64,000 bases of DNA from Enterocloster clostridioformis (GCF_020297485.1 NZ_JAIWZC010000001.1:2294001-2358000), one strand, 5' to 3'. Shown: positions 18,720-27,386, numbered from the stretch's first letter. The notes: generated from the letters alone by a model not told the origin. Program-made: numbers and translations.

Positions 18720-18887
18720 AACAGATGCCGCATTCTACTCTCACCTTGTAATTCCTCTCTGGTCTATTTTCTCTAATAATAGTCCTAATGTATATGCCTC
18801 AAAGATAATCGTAAATATACCGGTAGATACGGTCAAAATCTCTCAGGGCCCGATGAAACAGTTCTACTGTATATTTTTATTATGCAT
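18720..18887 (-). pseudogene. Remnant of a RelE/ParE-type toxin
   Basis: Directly after the antitoxin remnant, an ATG at 18885-18887 opens a frame of only seven codons. Out of frame, the segment RALRDFDRIYRYIYDYL resembles the N-terminal helices of ParE/RelE toxins (RDLxxIYxYI pattern), followed by fragments in further frames. No full-length toxin can be read. Confidence 0.45.
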
Positions 18888-18905
18888 ACTTTCTCCTCAA
18901 TCCGC

Positions 18906-19013
18906 TTAACGCCTCTGTAATAGTGTCACAAAGATTGGTTCCTGGCTTTTATGGCAGATTTCTGAAATCTCATTTGTTTTTCTTAAGTCTGTAATTGGCA
19001 TTATCCGGGGCAT
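18906..19013 (-). pseudogene. Phd/YefM-type antitoxin remnant
   Basis: A good GGAGG site precedes the ATG at 19011-19013. The reading MPRIMPITDLRKTNEISEI, then CHKSQEPIFVT, is the typical Phd/YefM N-terminus, but it runs after 35 codons into a stop. The C-terminal end (ITEALSGLRRKYA) appears in another frame just after. The middle of the antitoxin has been deleted, so the module is dead. Confidence 0.65.
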
Positions 19014-19038
19014 ATTATCCCTCCTTTGTCCGCCGCAT

Positions 19039-19467
19039 CTATATCATCTTCTCCAGTATTTCTATTATGTCCCTCACAACACATGGACAGAAATCTAACA
19101 GCAGCCCTTGCTCCAACACCTGTTCCATCTCATCCGCTTTGGATATGTCGTGTCCCAGCAGCTCCCTGCACATGCAAGAAACGTACTTTTCGGCAAACAA
19201 ACGCTTGAACTCAGAAGTCATTTCACGCATGATTTCTTTTTGTTTCAAATCGTTATTCATACTATGTCCGTACTTGAGACCGATTACCATCAACGCACCG
19301 GTCACCGCCCCACATGTTTCACCACACTGCATTCCACCGCCAAAACAGGCAGACATTTTCCTGAGAAGGCTTTCCTCCATCTCCAATTCATCTGCAAATC
19401 GACCTGCCACTACCTGTGAACAGTCAATTCCCTGCATAAACAGGTTTTTTATTTCCTCTTTTGTCAT
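19039..19467 (-). CDS. C_GCAxxG_C_C family protein
   Basis: 142 residues. The family signature is clear: GIDCSQVV near residue 14, then CFGGGMQCGETCGAVTGALM around 42-61, with two further cysteines in YVSCMCRELLG and one in the C-terminal LLLDFCPCV. Such proteins are small putative redox or metal-binding proteins in anaerobes, with no firmly known reaction. The ATG follows AAGGGAAGG. It is separated by a stop/start junction (TAGATG) from the short frame upstream. Confidence 0.85.
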   Translation of the reverse strand: MTKEEIKNLFMQGIDCSQVVAGRFADELEMEESLLRKMSACFGGGMQCGETCGAVTGALMVIGLKYGHSMNNDLKQKEIMREMTSEFKRLFAEKYVSCMCRELLGHDISKADEMEQVLEQGLLLDFCPCVVRDIIEILEKMI

Positions 19468-19650
19468 CTATCCTTCCCTTTCCCAAGACCCTTGCCAGAA
19501 TCTTGTCATCATACTGTTTATCATCGGCTTTGCGACATCCGGTTGTTCATGGCAATCCAGGATTTCTTTCAAAAGGCGCGAGACATCCTGACAACCATTA
19601 CGCGTCAGGTTCCCTGCACATGATGCGCACAACCTCCTAAACCACAGCAC
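19468..19650 (-). CDS. Doubtful short protein upstream of the C_GCAxxG_C_C gene
   Basis: A 60-codon frame (MLWFRRLCASCAGNLTRNG, then CQDVSRLLKEILDC) whose stop touches the next gene's start. The initiation codon is a GTG without a clear ribosome site. It contains four cysteines in the first half. It could be the tail of a frameshifted gene rather than an independent protein. Confidence 0.25.
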   Translation of the reverse strand: MLWFRRLCASCAGNLTRNGCQDVSRLLKEILDCHEQPDVAKPMINSMMTRFWQGSWEREG

Positions 19651-19720
19651 TGTGTTCCTTTTATAATATCGGGTTTTATCCTTTATCCTAGCTTTCCTGT
19701 GTCTGTCAGCGGATGTTTAG

Positions 19721-20122
19721 TCATCTGCTCCAGAGGCTTCTCATCTCTTCAATCTGAGCTGCAACCAGGTTCAGAATATCGCTGTTTTCCATAGAAGTGC
19801 TGGAATCCTCGATCAAGATCATCTTGGTGTCCTTTTGGGTGATAGTGTTGTGCCAAAGGGTAGAGGGGATGTTGTAGACTTTATCCTTCTCCATCTTTAC
19901 TGCGCCGAATGCTAACCCGCCTTCCACTTCATTGGCGTAGATCAGGGTGCAGCTGCCTTCCACCAGCACAAACAGCTCGTCCGTCTTGTTGTGGCGCTCC
20001 AGGCAGTCAATTCCTGTTACATCATTGGCCGGCTTCCAGTTCTTGATTCCCACAGTCCATTTCTCGTTTTCGAATACTCTCTGCATACCTTCGCCGGTAA
20101 ACTCATAATTTGCAATGGTCAT
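19721..20122 (-). CDS. Cupin-fold protein at the end of the transketolase operon
   Basis: 133 residues. The middle reads like a single cupin barrel (LERHNKTDELFVLVEGSCTL, then VYNIPSTLWHNTI), with His, Glu and His as possible metal ligands. It follows the transketolase C-terminal subunit by about 30 bases and is the last gene of the ABC/transketolase operon. It may be a sugar isomerase or sensor; the reaction is unknown. Confidence 0.7.
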   Translation of the reverse strand: MTIANYEFTGEGMQRVFENEKWTVGIKNWKPANDVTGIDCLERHNKTDELFVLVEGSCTLIYANEVEGGLAFGAVKMEKDKVYNIPSTLWHNTITQKDTKMILIEDSSTSMENSDILNLVAAQIEEMRSLWSR

Positions 20123-20153
20123 TTTCTTAATCCTCCACAGTCATTTTCCCCAA

Positions 20154-21080
20154 TTATTTCAGCAGCTCTTTTGCCTTTGCAGCCACATTGGCAGCGGTCA
20201 GGCCATATGCCTCGAACAGCTGATCCGGCTTGCCGGACTTGCCGAACTTGTCTTCAATGCCCACCATGGCGAACTTGGCGCCGTTGTGGCCTGCCAGAAC
20301 TTCTGCAACCGCAGAGCCAAGGCCGCCGATAACGGAGTGCTCTTCAACAGTTACGATGGCCTTGCAGCTCTCGTTCATCTTCAGCACAATGTCCTTGTCA
20401 ATGGGTTTGATGGTATGCATGTTCACAACTGCCACGCTTGAGCCCTCTTTTTCCAGCTCAGCCGCCGCTTCCAGGGCCCTCGGAATCATCAGGCCGCAAG
20501 CGATTAAGCAAATGTCACTTCCCTCTTTCATCACATTGGCCTTGCCGGGAATGAATGGGGTGTGGGCTGTGGTGATATCGTCGCAGACAGGTCTGGCAAC
20601 ACGGATATATACCGGCCCGTCGATCTCAGCAGCAGCCATAACCGCCTTCTCTGTCTCCGCGGGATCGCAGGGAACAAAGATGGTCATGTGGGGCAGCTCT
20701 CTCATGAGGGCGATGTCCTCGATGGACTGATGGCTTCCGCCGTCCTCGCCTACACACAGGCCGGAGTGGGAAAAGCCGAACTTTACATTACAGTTGGTAT
20801 AGCAGATGGAATTGCGGATCTGTTCAAACGCACGTCCTGCGCCGAACAGGGCGAAGGTGCTCACAAAAGGAACGTAGCCGGTGTGAGCGAATCCAGCCGC
20901 CGCACACATCATGTTAGCTTCTGCAATACCCATGTTGTAGAAACGCTCCGGGTATTTATCTTTGAACATACCGGTCTGGGTAGCATGGGCCAGATCGGCA
21001 TCCATTACCACTACCTTATCATTTTTCTCTCCTAATTTAACCAGAGCTTCACCGTATGCAACACGTAACGACTTTCCCAT
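20154..21080 (-). CDS. Transketolase, C-terminal (pyrimidine-binding) subunit
   Basis: 308 residues. It carries the Pyr domain (KVVVMDADLAHATQTG, FYNMGIAEANMMCAAAGFA with the catalytic-type Glu, FSHSGLCVGEDGGSHQS) and the C-terminal transketolase domain (DICLIACGLMIPRALEAA, ITVEEHSVIGGLGSAVAEVL). It pairs with the N-terminal subunit encoded one base upstream to make a split transketolase, as is common in Firmicutes sugar-catabolic operons. Confidence 0.92.
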   Translation of the reverse strand: MGKSLRVAYGEALVKLGEKNDKVVVMDADLAHATQTGMFKDKYPERFYNMGIAEANMMCAAAGFAHTGYVPFVSTFALFGAGRAFEQIRNSICYTNCNVKFGFSHSGLCVGEDGGSHQSIEDIALMRELPHMTIFVPCDPAETEKAVMAAAEIDGPVYIRVARPVCDDITTAHTPFIPGKANVMKEGSDICLIACGLMIPRALEAAAELEKEGSSVAVVNMHTIKPIDKDIVLKMNESCKAIVTVEEHSVIGGLGSAVAEVLAGHNGAKFAMVGIEDKFGKSGKPDQLFEAYGLTAANVAAKAKELLK

Positions 21081-21081
21081 T

Positions 21082-21882
21082 TTACTCCACCTCCTGCTCG
21101 CTTAACGCTTTCTCAAACTGCTCTTTGTTCATGGGGCTGCCGTGCCATCCGAACTGGTCCTCCATAAAGGAAACGCCCTTGCCCTTGACAGTGTTGCAGC
21201 ATATGAATTTCGGCCTGCCCGATACGGGAGCCTTCAGAGCGGACACAATCGCGTCCATATCATGGCCGTCCACCTCGAAACACTCGAAGCCAAAGGCGTC
21301 GAACTTCTTCATAATGTTGCCCAGGCTCATAACTTCGTCGTTGCGGCCGTCGATCTGCAGTTTATTGTAATCCAGCATAAAGGTCAGGTTATCCAGCTTG
21401 TAGTGGGCCGCCGCCATTGCAGCCTCCCATACCAGGCCTTCCTGGCACTCGCCGTCGCCCAGCACTGTGTATACCTTGTAGTCTGCCCCCGCATGCTTTG
21501 CAGCCAGAGCCAGGCCCATGGCCAGGGAAGCGCCCTGTCCCAGGGAGCCGGTGTTCATGTCCACGCCCGGAGTCTTGGTGCAGTCGGGATGTCCCTGTAA
21601 ATGGCTGTCAATCTGGCGCAGCCCGGCCAGGTCTTCCTTGGGGAAATACCCCAGGTCCGCAAGAATCGCGTAGAGGGTGGGGCATGCATGGCCCTTGCTC
21701 AGCACAAAACGGTCGCGGTCCGGGTCTTTTGGGTTCTTAGGATCTACCTTCATCACCTCATAATAAAGTGCCATCAGCATTTCCACACAGGACAGAGACC
21801 CACCGGGATGTCCTGACTGGCAGGCATATAACATCTTTAAGATTTCTGCCCTCAGTTCTTTCGCTTTCTTGTCATACCGCAT
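21082..21882 (-). CDS. Transketolase, N-terminal (TPP-binding) subunit
   Basis: 266 residues from the ATG at 21882 (GGAGG nine bases before it). The TPP-binding motif starts at GDGECQEGLVWEAAM and ends with LDYNKLQIDG. SGHPGGSLS and SKGHACPTLYA contain conserved active-site histidines. Together with the next gene it forms a complete transketolase. Its place behind an ABC sugar importer suggests a dedicated pathway in which a keto-sugar (phosphate) is cleaved. Confidence 0.92.
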   Translation of the reverse strand: MRYDKKAKELRAEILKMLYACQSGHPGGSLSCVEMLMALYYEVMKVDPKNPKDPDRDRFVLSKGHACPTLYAILADLGYFPKEDLAGLRQIDSHLQGHPDCTKTPGVDMNTGSLGQGASLAMGLALAAKHAGADYKVYTVLGDGECQEGLVWEAAMAAAHYKLDNLTFMLDYNKLQIDGRNDEVMSLGNIMKKFDAFGFECFEVDGHDMDAIVSALKAPVSGRPKFICCNTVKGKGVSFMEDQFGWHGSPMNKEQFEKALSEQEVE

Positions 21883-22028
21883 AATTGTTTTCCTCCTCAT
21901 CTCCCCCCTGAGCTTATGCGAAGGGGACTTTCCTTGACTTTCCCCTCAGCGTATGCGAAGGGAGCTTTCCTTGTTTATGGACGTCAACCCGCCGGCATTT
22001 CCCGGGCCGAACGGGGCGGCTCTTGAAG

Positions 22029-22865
22029 TTAACCTTTCACAGCTCCGGCTGTTAAACCTTCTACCAAACGCTTCTGTGCGAAGAAGAACATAATACACAC
22101 CGGTATAATGGTGATAATGCCTCCTGCAGTCAGCAGATCCCACTGGACGCCCAGCTGTCCGATCAGGCTCTTCAGCGCTACCGGGATGGTGCGTGTATCC
22201 GTGTTGGTGAACATCATGGCAAATGTGTACTCATTCCAGGATGTCATAAAAATGTAAACTCCGGTTGCCACCAGGCAGGGACCCAGGATCGGAAGAATGA
22301 TCTTCAAAAAGGCGGAGCCTCTGTTGCACCCGTCTACCAGGGCCGCTTCCTCAAGTGACATGGGCAGGTCGTTTAGGAAGCCCAGCAGCAGCCATACGGA
22401 AAAGGGAATGGTAAATGTGGTGTAAGATAAAACCAAGGAGGCAGGAGTGTACAGCAGTCCCATCTTACGCATAATGGTGTACAGCGGAATCAGCAGCAGT
22501 ACCGTGGGGAACATGTTGTTGCACAGGAACGTACACATTAAAATCTTTCTTCCCGTGAACTGGTATCTGGAAAATGCATATGCCGCCAGCGTGGAAGCGG
22601 TCAGCGATACGATAGTTGTCAGGGAAGCAACGATAAAGCTGTTCTTCATGGCAGCAAAGAAGTTTACAGTGGTGGTAAACAGCTTGCTGTAGGCTTCAAA
22701 AGTAATGTGGCTGGGCCAGTATGTAACCACCGCTCCGTAAAGCTCATCCTGCGGTTTCACAGAAGTTACGAATGTCCAGTAGAACGGAAACAGGATGAAA
22801 ACCATCATCAGGAGCAGCGGGATAAATACGGCTACAAAACGTTTTAATCCGGATTGTCTTTTCAT
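22029..22865 (-). CDS. Carbohydrate ABC transporter permease (MalG-like)
   Basis: 278 residues with six predicted helices (FIPLLLMMVFILFPFYWTFV first). The EAA loop that docks on the ATPase is SLEEAALVDGCNRGSAFLKI with LP following. The N-terminal part FVTSVKPQDELYG is typical of MalG-type permeases. It is four bases downstream of the other permease. No ATPase gene is in this operon, so a shared multi-sugar ATPase is likely used. Confidence 0.92.
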   Translation of the reverse strand: MKRQSGLKRFVAVFIPLLLMMVFILFPFYWTFVTSVKPQDELYGAVVTYWPSHITFEAYSKLFTTTVNFFAAMKNSFIVASLTTIVSLTASTLAAYAFSRYQFTGRKILMCTFLCNNMFPTVLLLIPLYTIMRKMGLLYTPASLVLSYTTFTIPFSVWLLLGFLNDLPMSLEEAALVDGCNRGSAFLKIILPILGPCLVATGVYIFMTSWNEYTFAMMFTNTDTRTIPVALKSLIGQLGVQWDLLTAGGIITIIPVCIMFFFAQKRLVEGLTAGAVKG

Positions 22866-22869
22866 ATCC

Positions 22870-23742
22870 TTACTTCTCCTCCCTAAAGTTCATTTTCAGA
22901 TACGGTATGGCTGCCACCAGCAGAACCGCTGCCATCAGAAGGGCCATTGCTGACGCATATCCAAGTTCCAGGGCATTGCCCTTGTTGAAGATGTAAACGC
23001 TGAGGGTCTGCGTAGAGTAAGCCGGTCCGCCCTCTGTCATGTTGTAGATTACATCCACTGAGTTGGCTACCCAGATCACACGCAGCAGCGCTGTTACGAA
23101 AATGGTGTTCTTGATGGATGGAATGGTAACGAACATCAGCTTCTGCCACGGTGACGCGCCGTCAATATCCGCCGCCTCGTACATTTCCGCGGGCACGCCC
23201 GAAAGAGCTGCTAATAGCATCAGCGCAAAGAACGGAATTCCCTGCCATACAATGGTTACGATCACACTGGGAAATGCGGTTGAAACCCGGGACAAAAAGG
23301 GTATTTTGTCCGTGACCGCATGGATTTTTAACAATAAATCGTTGAGTACGCCGAAGTTGCCGTCATAGATCCAGCGCCACATCAGGCCGATCAGTACGCC
23401 AGGTGTTACCCATGGAATCATGCTGACCGCACGGACCATGCCGCGCCCCACAAACTTCTGATTCAGAAGGAGGGCCAGAATGAATCCGAACAGGAACTGT
23501 AAGCCTACACCTGCCGCCACCCATATGACTGTCCTCCACAGGGCGTTCCAGAACAGCGGGTCCCCGAAGGCTTTCATATAGTTGGCTACTCCGTTAAATG
23601 CAATGTCTTTCGGTCTGCGCAGGTCATACTTCTGAAAGCTCATGACAATTGCGTTGAACACCGGAATGAACACTACGCAGAGAATGATGAGCACTGCCGG
23701 AGCGACCAGCAGGTATGGCCATATTGTCCGTTTCTTGACCAT
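22870..23742 (-). CDS. Sugar ABC transporter permease (MalF/UgpA-like)
   Basis: 290 residues with six helices (LLVAPAVLIILCVVFIPVF first). The EAA loop is EMYEAADIDGASPWQKLMFV. AGGGGGGA precedes the ATG. It follows the binding-protein gene after a 230-base gap filled by a CTAG-flanked inverted-repeat element. Confidence 0.92.
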   Translation of the reverse strand: MVKKRTIWPYLLVAPAVLIILCVVFIPVFNAIVMSFQKYDLRRPKDIAFNGVANYMKAFGDPLFWNALWRTVIWVAAGVGLQFLFGFILALLLNQKFVGRGMVRAVSMIPWVTPGVLIGLMWRWIYDGNFGVLNDLLLKIHAVTDKIPFLSRVSTAFPSVIVTIVWQGIPFFALMLLAALSGVPAEMYEAADIDGASPWQKLMFVTIPSIKNTIFVTALLRVIWVANSVDVIYNMTEGGPAYSTQTLSVYIFNKGNALELGYASAMALLMAAVLLVAAIPYLKMNFREEK

Positions 23743-23770
23743 TGGTGAATCCCCCCTTCTGATTTCTGTG

Positions 23771-23958
23771 GGGCGGCCCTAGTATGACCCACATTAAATG
23801 CCTTGCCGGTTCGGTGAGGATGATTTTTTGAGAGTGCAGGTGCAAAAACGGAGGCGTAGTGGGTTCTACGCTGAGTATTTTGCACCTGTGCTATAGGAAA
23901 ATCAGACCAGCGAAACAGTAAGGTATTTAGTGTGGGTTATACTAGTTTCTGCCGCCCC
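23771..23958. repeat. Intercistronic stem-loop, split by a MITE
   Basis: GGGCGGC (23771-23777) and GCCGCCC (23951-23957), with one more G/C pair outside, would form an eight-base GC stem with a ten-base loop if the element at 23783-23941 and one CTAG were removed. Such a stem-loop after a binding-protein gene usually protects the upstream mRNA or lowers downstream expression. The insertion sits in its loop. Confidence 0.6.
23779..23945. mobile_element. CTAG-flanked MITE, family 2 (159 bp)
   Basis: CTAG at 23779-23782 and 23942-23945 flank a 159-bp non-coding element. The ends match over 22 bases (TATGACCCACATTAAATG / TATAACCCACACTAAATA followed by CCTT; three or four differences). The whole element folds back on itself, with a central GCGTAG/CTACGC stem. 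It lies between the sugar-binding-protein and permease genes without blocking either frame. Confidence 0.8.
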
Positions 23959-23974
23959 GCGTATGTGTCAATGG

Positions 23975-25315
23975 TTACTGGTACAAACCGTTCTGAAGGG
24001 TCTTCATGCACTGCTCGGCAGTGATGCTGCCGGTGAGCGCCTGGGATACGGTGTTGGGCCACAGGGTGGAGATCCACTCGGTTGTGGTATCCAGGATCGG
24101 AAGAATACCTGCATAGCTCTGTCCTTCAATGGAGGCTGCCATGAATCGGTTGCTCCGGAAGAAGTCGCCGGCCTGAACAGTCTTGCTTACAGGTACATTG
24201 CCGGTGCCTTCACACCACATCTTCTGGCCTTCGCCGGTCGCCAGGTAAGATACCCACTCAAATGCAGCCTCTTTGTTCTGGCAGGATTCGAAAATAACAG
24301 TCTCAGTGTCACCCATGGAGGTCCACTGGCCCTTGCCTGCGGGGAAGGGGAATGCGGATACGTCGCCGCCGAAGGCGGCTTCCATGTCAGCGGAAGAACC
24401 GGTATGGTGAATGGTCATGGCTGTTAAGCCGGACTTAAAGTTGGCAATAATCTCGTTAAAGCCGTCGCTGGTTGCTGTGGGCGGTACATAGCCCTTGGTG
24501 TAAATGTCGATGAAGTCCTGCATACCCTGAACAGCTTCCGGGGTAGTCATATCCTCAAAATTGCCGCCGCGCCCGTATACGAAGCTTCCCCATGGCTCCT
24601 GGCCGCCCTTGGCGCCTCTCATGCCAAAGCCGTAGACATCGGTCTTGCCGTCGCCGTTGGTGTCCATGGTGCACTTTTCAATTGCAGTTAAGAATTCTTC
24701 GTAGGTCTTTGGAACCTCAACGCCGGCTGCCTCGAAGATGGAAGGTCTGTAGTAAACGTACAGCACCTGGATGTTCCATGGCATAACATAGAGACTGTCT
24801 GTGCCTCCGGCTTCCTTCATAATGCTGTAGATGTTCTCGTCTATGTCGTCCTTCTTGTCCCAGCTGTCCACAAGGGGAGTCAGGTCGGCCAGCAGGTCGT
24901 TGTTGACAAACAACGGGGTGGAAGTCAGCTTCCAGGTTGCGCAGTCGATGTCTCCGCCGCCCATCTTGGCGTTAAAGAGATTCTCAGAGTATGCGCCGCC
25001 GTCCCAGGGAGTCTCCTCACCCACAACCGTGATGCCCTTACCGTTCTCCGCGTTGAATTTCTTGATAATGTCCTGCATCAATGCAGAATAATCGGTGTTG
25101 TCCGCCCAGTAGCGGAACTTAACGGTAACCGCCTCCCCGGAACCGCCGGCCGCCTCTGAGCCGGCCGCCTCAGAACCTGCAGCCGGTGCAGCGGTTGTAT
25201 CCCCCGCGGCCGCTGTCTCCTTGGAGCCTGATGAACAGCCAGTCAGAGCGCCTGCGGCCATCAGGGCTGCCATTGCCAGAGCCAGTGTCTTTCTTGCAAA
25301 TAATCTTTTTTTCAT
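23975..25315 (-). CDS. Extracellular sugar-binding lipoprotein of an ABC importer
   Basis: 446 residues. A basic N-terminus, a hydrophobic stretch and the lipobox ALTGC (Cys at about residue 27) mark a membrane-anchored lipoprotein. An Ala/Gly/Glu/Ser-rich linker follows, then a family-1 solute-binding domain (VTVKFRYWADNTDYSALMQD, ILPILDTTTEWISTLWPN). It overlaps the GntR gene by the ATGA junction and feeds the two permeases downstream. Confidence 0.92.
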   Translation of the reverse strand: MKKRLFARKTLALAMAALMAAGALTGCSSGSKETAAAGDTTAAPAAGSEAAGSEAAGGSGEAVTVKFRYWADNTDYSALMQDIIKKFNAENGKGITVVGEETPWDGGAYSENLFNAKMGGGDIDCATWKLTSTPLFVNNDLLADLTPLVDSWDKKDDIDENIYSIMKEAGGTDSLYVMPWNIQVLYVYYRPSIFEAAGVEVPKTYEEFLTAIEKCTMDTNGDGKTDVYGFGMRGAKGGQEPWGSFVYGRGGNFEDMTTPEAVQGMQDFIDIYTKGYVPPTATSDGFNEIIANFKSGLTAMTIHHTGSSADMEAAFGGDVSAFPFPAGKGQWTSMGDTETVIFESCQNKEAAFEWVSYLATGEGQKMWCEGTGNVPVSKTVQAGDFFRSNRFMAASIEGQSYAGILPILDTTTEWISTLWPNTVSQALTGSITAEQCMKTLQNGLYQ

Positions 25316-26019
25316 TTTCGTTCCTCCGTTTCCTTTATATCATTTAATGTTTCCCATACATGCCGCTCGGCCTGGAACTTGGCTTCCATGAAATCGCCCT
25401 CGGCAATTGCTTTACAGATTCCCGAGTGGCTTCTCTTGGCCCGCTTAAAACTCTCCGGATCATCATGTGTCTCCACATGGCTTCGGCGGATAGACTCAAT
25501 GATGATGGGCACTACCCGGATCAGCACTTCGTTGTGCGTACATTCCGCAACCGCGGTGTGGAACTGGACGTCCAGCTCCGCCGATGCAGGGCTGTTGACC
25601 TCGCTGCGGTCCATCTCCGTCACCAGCAACTGGAGGTTCCTGACGTCCTGGGGTGTGGCCCTCTGGCAGGCCAGGCCTGCGATCTGAGGTTCAATCAGCA
25701 TACGCGTCTCAAACAGATTCTGGATCAGCTTCTCCTGATTGGTGAAATGCAGCCCCAGGGGGTCTTCCCCAATACCCGTTCCCGCGCTCACAAAGGTTCC
25801 GCTCCCCTGCCGGATTACAACCACATTCTCCGCTCTCAGGAACTTCATGGCTTCCCGAAGTGTAGACCGGCTTACGCCAAAAAGATCTGCCAGCTCCTTC
25901 TCTGTGGGAAGCCTGTCACCGGGCTTCATCTCCCTCTGGATAATCATCGTCTTAACTTTCTGGGCAGTAGCCATGGGAAGTACATCCATATTCTGATATT
26001 CGTTCATATCTCTGCGCAT
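25312..26019 (-). CDS. GntR/FadR-family regulator with FCD domain
   Basis: 235 residues. The winged helix is typical (MKPGDRLPTEKELADLFGV, SRSTLREAMKFLRAENVVVI). The C-terminal all-helical FCD sensor shows the metal/ligand histidines in ELDVQFHTAVAECTHNEVL and RRSHVETHDD and GICKAIAEGD. It is the first gene of the ABC/transketolase operon and so probably regulates its own operon in response to a sugar acid or phosphate (inference). Confidence 0.9.
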   Translation of the reverse strand: MRRDMNEYQNMDVLPMATAQKVKTMIIQREMKPGDRLPTEKELADLFGVSRSTLREAMKFLRAENVVVIRQGSGTFVSAGTGIGEDPLGLHFTNQEKLIQNLFETRMLIEPQIAGLACQRATPQDVRNLQLLVTEMDRSEVNSPASAELDVQFHTAVAECTHNEVLIRVVPIIIESIRRSHVETHDDPESFKRAKRSHSGICKAIAEGDFMEAKFQAERHVWETLNDIKETEERK

Positions 26020-26118
26020 TGAACTCTCCTCTCCCTCAGCGGTGGTCTATGGTCATTTTGTCATTTAACTTCAGTTTTTCTAGCAATCATTGGTGATATT
26101 TTTGTTTCATCTGTCCTT

Positions 26119-26147
26119 ATAGTAGCATAACATATGATGTTTGTAAA
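26119..26147 (-). promoter_or_regulatory. Promoter of the GntR-ABC-transketolase operon
   Basis: Read on the minus strand: TTTACA (26142-26147), a spacer of exactly 17 bases, TACTAT (26119-26124), about 100 bases before the GntR start. Good sigma-A spacing and near-consensus boxes. Confidence 0.55.
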
Positions 26148-26261
26148 TAGATTTTTCATGTATTTTTTAATTTAAATCTATTTATTACTTATTTTATAGG
26201 TTAAAATGCCCATATTATACTTGTTTGTATTTTAAATTCATCAGACCTTTTAGTATATTTT

Positions 26262-26277
26262 CATACCAATTGGTATG
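26262..26277. promoter_or_regulatory. Perfect 16-bp palindrome, possible operator
   Basis: CATACCAATTGGTATG is perfectly symmetric and lies about 240 bases upstream of the GntR start and 115 bases before its predicted -35. GntR-family operators are often short palindromes of this kind. The distance makes it equally possible that it belonged to a deleted gene. Confidence 0.35.
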
Positions 26278-26384
26278 TTGTTTTCGTTTTTGCACAAATT
26301 TTTCCCACATTAAACCCAATTCATCTTTTGTATAAATTACACAGAAAATGGGATTGCTTTTTTAAAGATTTCCCGTATCTGGGT

Positions 26385-26619
26385 GGCAAACAGAAGGGTT
26401 ATCATTACAAACAGCATATGGCGGTTCCAGCCTTGGTAGCTGCGGCACTCATAATCCCCATCCCCAGATTGCTCTTGCATTCCTCAAAGCATTGTTCAAT
26501 CGGCCGCCTTAACGTTGCTGCCCTGTCCAGTTCCCCTACCGGGAGGACCGCGGGGGCGTTACAGACAAAATATTTTATTTCATCACCTGCAAGAAACCTG
26601 CCTGTAATATCTGATGGGC
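26385..26619 (-). pseudogene. IS701-like transposase, C-terminal remnant
   Basis: Minus-strand frames read FLAGDEIKYFVCNAPAVLP, then LRRPIEQCFEECKSNLGMG and, after a one-base frameshift, DYECRSYQGWNRHMLFVMI. The Ile-Glu-x-Cys-Phe-Glu-Glu and Tyr-Glu-x-Arg-Ser-(Tyr/Trp)-x-Gly-Trp-x-Arg-His blocks are hallmarks of IS701-family DDE transposases. Only the last 75 or so residues remain. Confidence 0.7.
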
Positions 26620-26629
26620 ATCATGTAGA

Positions 26630-27210
26630 TAAGATATTGAAAATGACACAGTTACAATTTCCGTATTACAATGTGTTTATTATACATGGGAGATCTAAGG
26701 AACGAGAAATAACGGCTCCCAGCTTGAAGTTAAAAATACGGCAAAGATGGATTCTGGACGAAATATTGAAAAAAAGTGAATGCTGTCATGGGTTTGTAAC
26801 TGGTAAATCGATTGTTACCAATGCTGAAAAGCATATAGGAAAAAACAAATTTTGACAGTGGATATCGAGGATTTTTTTTGTTTCCTATCATAGCGGAAAT
26901 CATAAAGAAATACGGTTTTTCTATAAATAACAATAAAACAAGGATATTTAAAGAAAATGAAAGAAAACTGATTACTGGTTTACTGGTCAAAGAAGATGGT
27001 CTGAAGATTCCAAAGAAATTCAAAAGAAGATTAAAACAGGAGATTTATTATTGTAAAAAATTTGGAGTTTCAACACATCTGGAAAACATTGCATCTGCAA
27101 GGAGTGTTAATTTTAAAGAGTATCTGTATGGAAAAGCATACTACATAAAAATGGTAGAACCTCAAACTGGTGAATACTTTTTAAGGCAGCTAGATGAGAT
27201 ACAATGGTAA
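26630..27210 (+). pseudogene. Retron-type reverse transcriptase with deleted core
   Basis: First part: KEREITAPSLKLKIRQRWIL, then HGFVTGKSIVTNAEKHIGKN, with the retron NAxxH motif, and in a shifted frame LTVDIEDFF (motif A-like). Second part (from 26878): FPIIAEIIKKYGFSINNNKT, LITGLLV (the VTG-like region), KRRLKQEIYYCKKFGVSTHL, YLYGKAYYIKMVEPQTG. The stretch between motif A and motif D, including YADD, is missing, and the two halves are out of frame. No msr/msd region is left, because IS701-like debris abuts the 5-prime end. Confidence 0.8.
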
Positions 27211-27386
27211 TTTTGAGAAAATGGTTTGTAAAGAGAGGATAATTATAGGTTGAGAGAACTATTTCTTATGATGCATTGAGAACTTCATATATAACTAAAC
27301 ATATAGATAAAATATATAAATATGATACAGCAGGTAATGTGTTATAGCTAAACATAGAAGAGAAGGGAAAAAAACGTATTAGCAGC

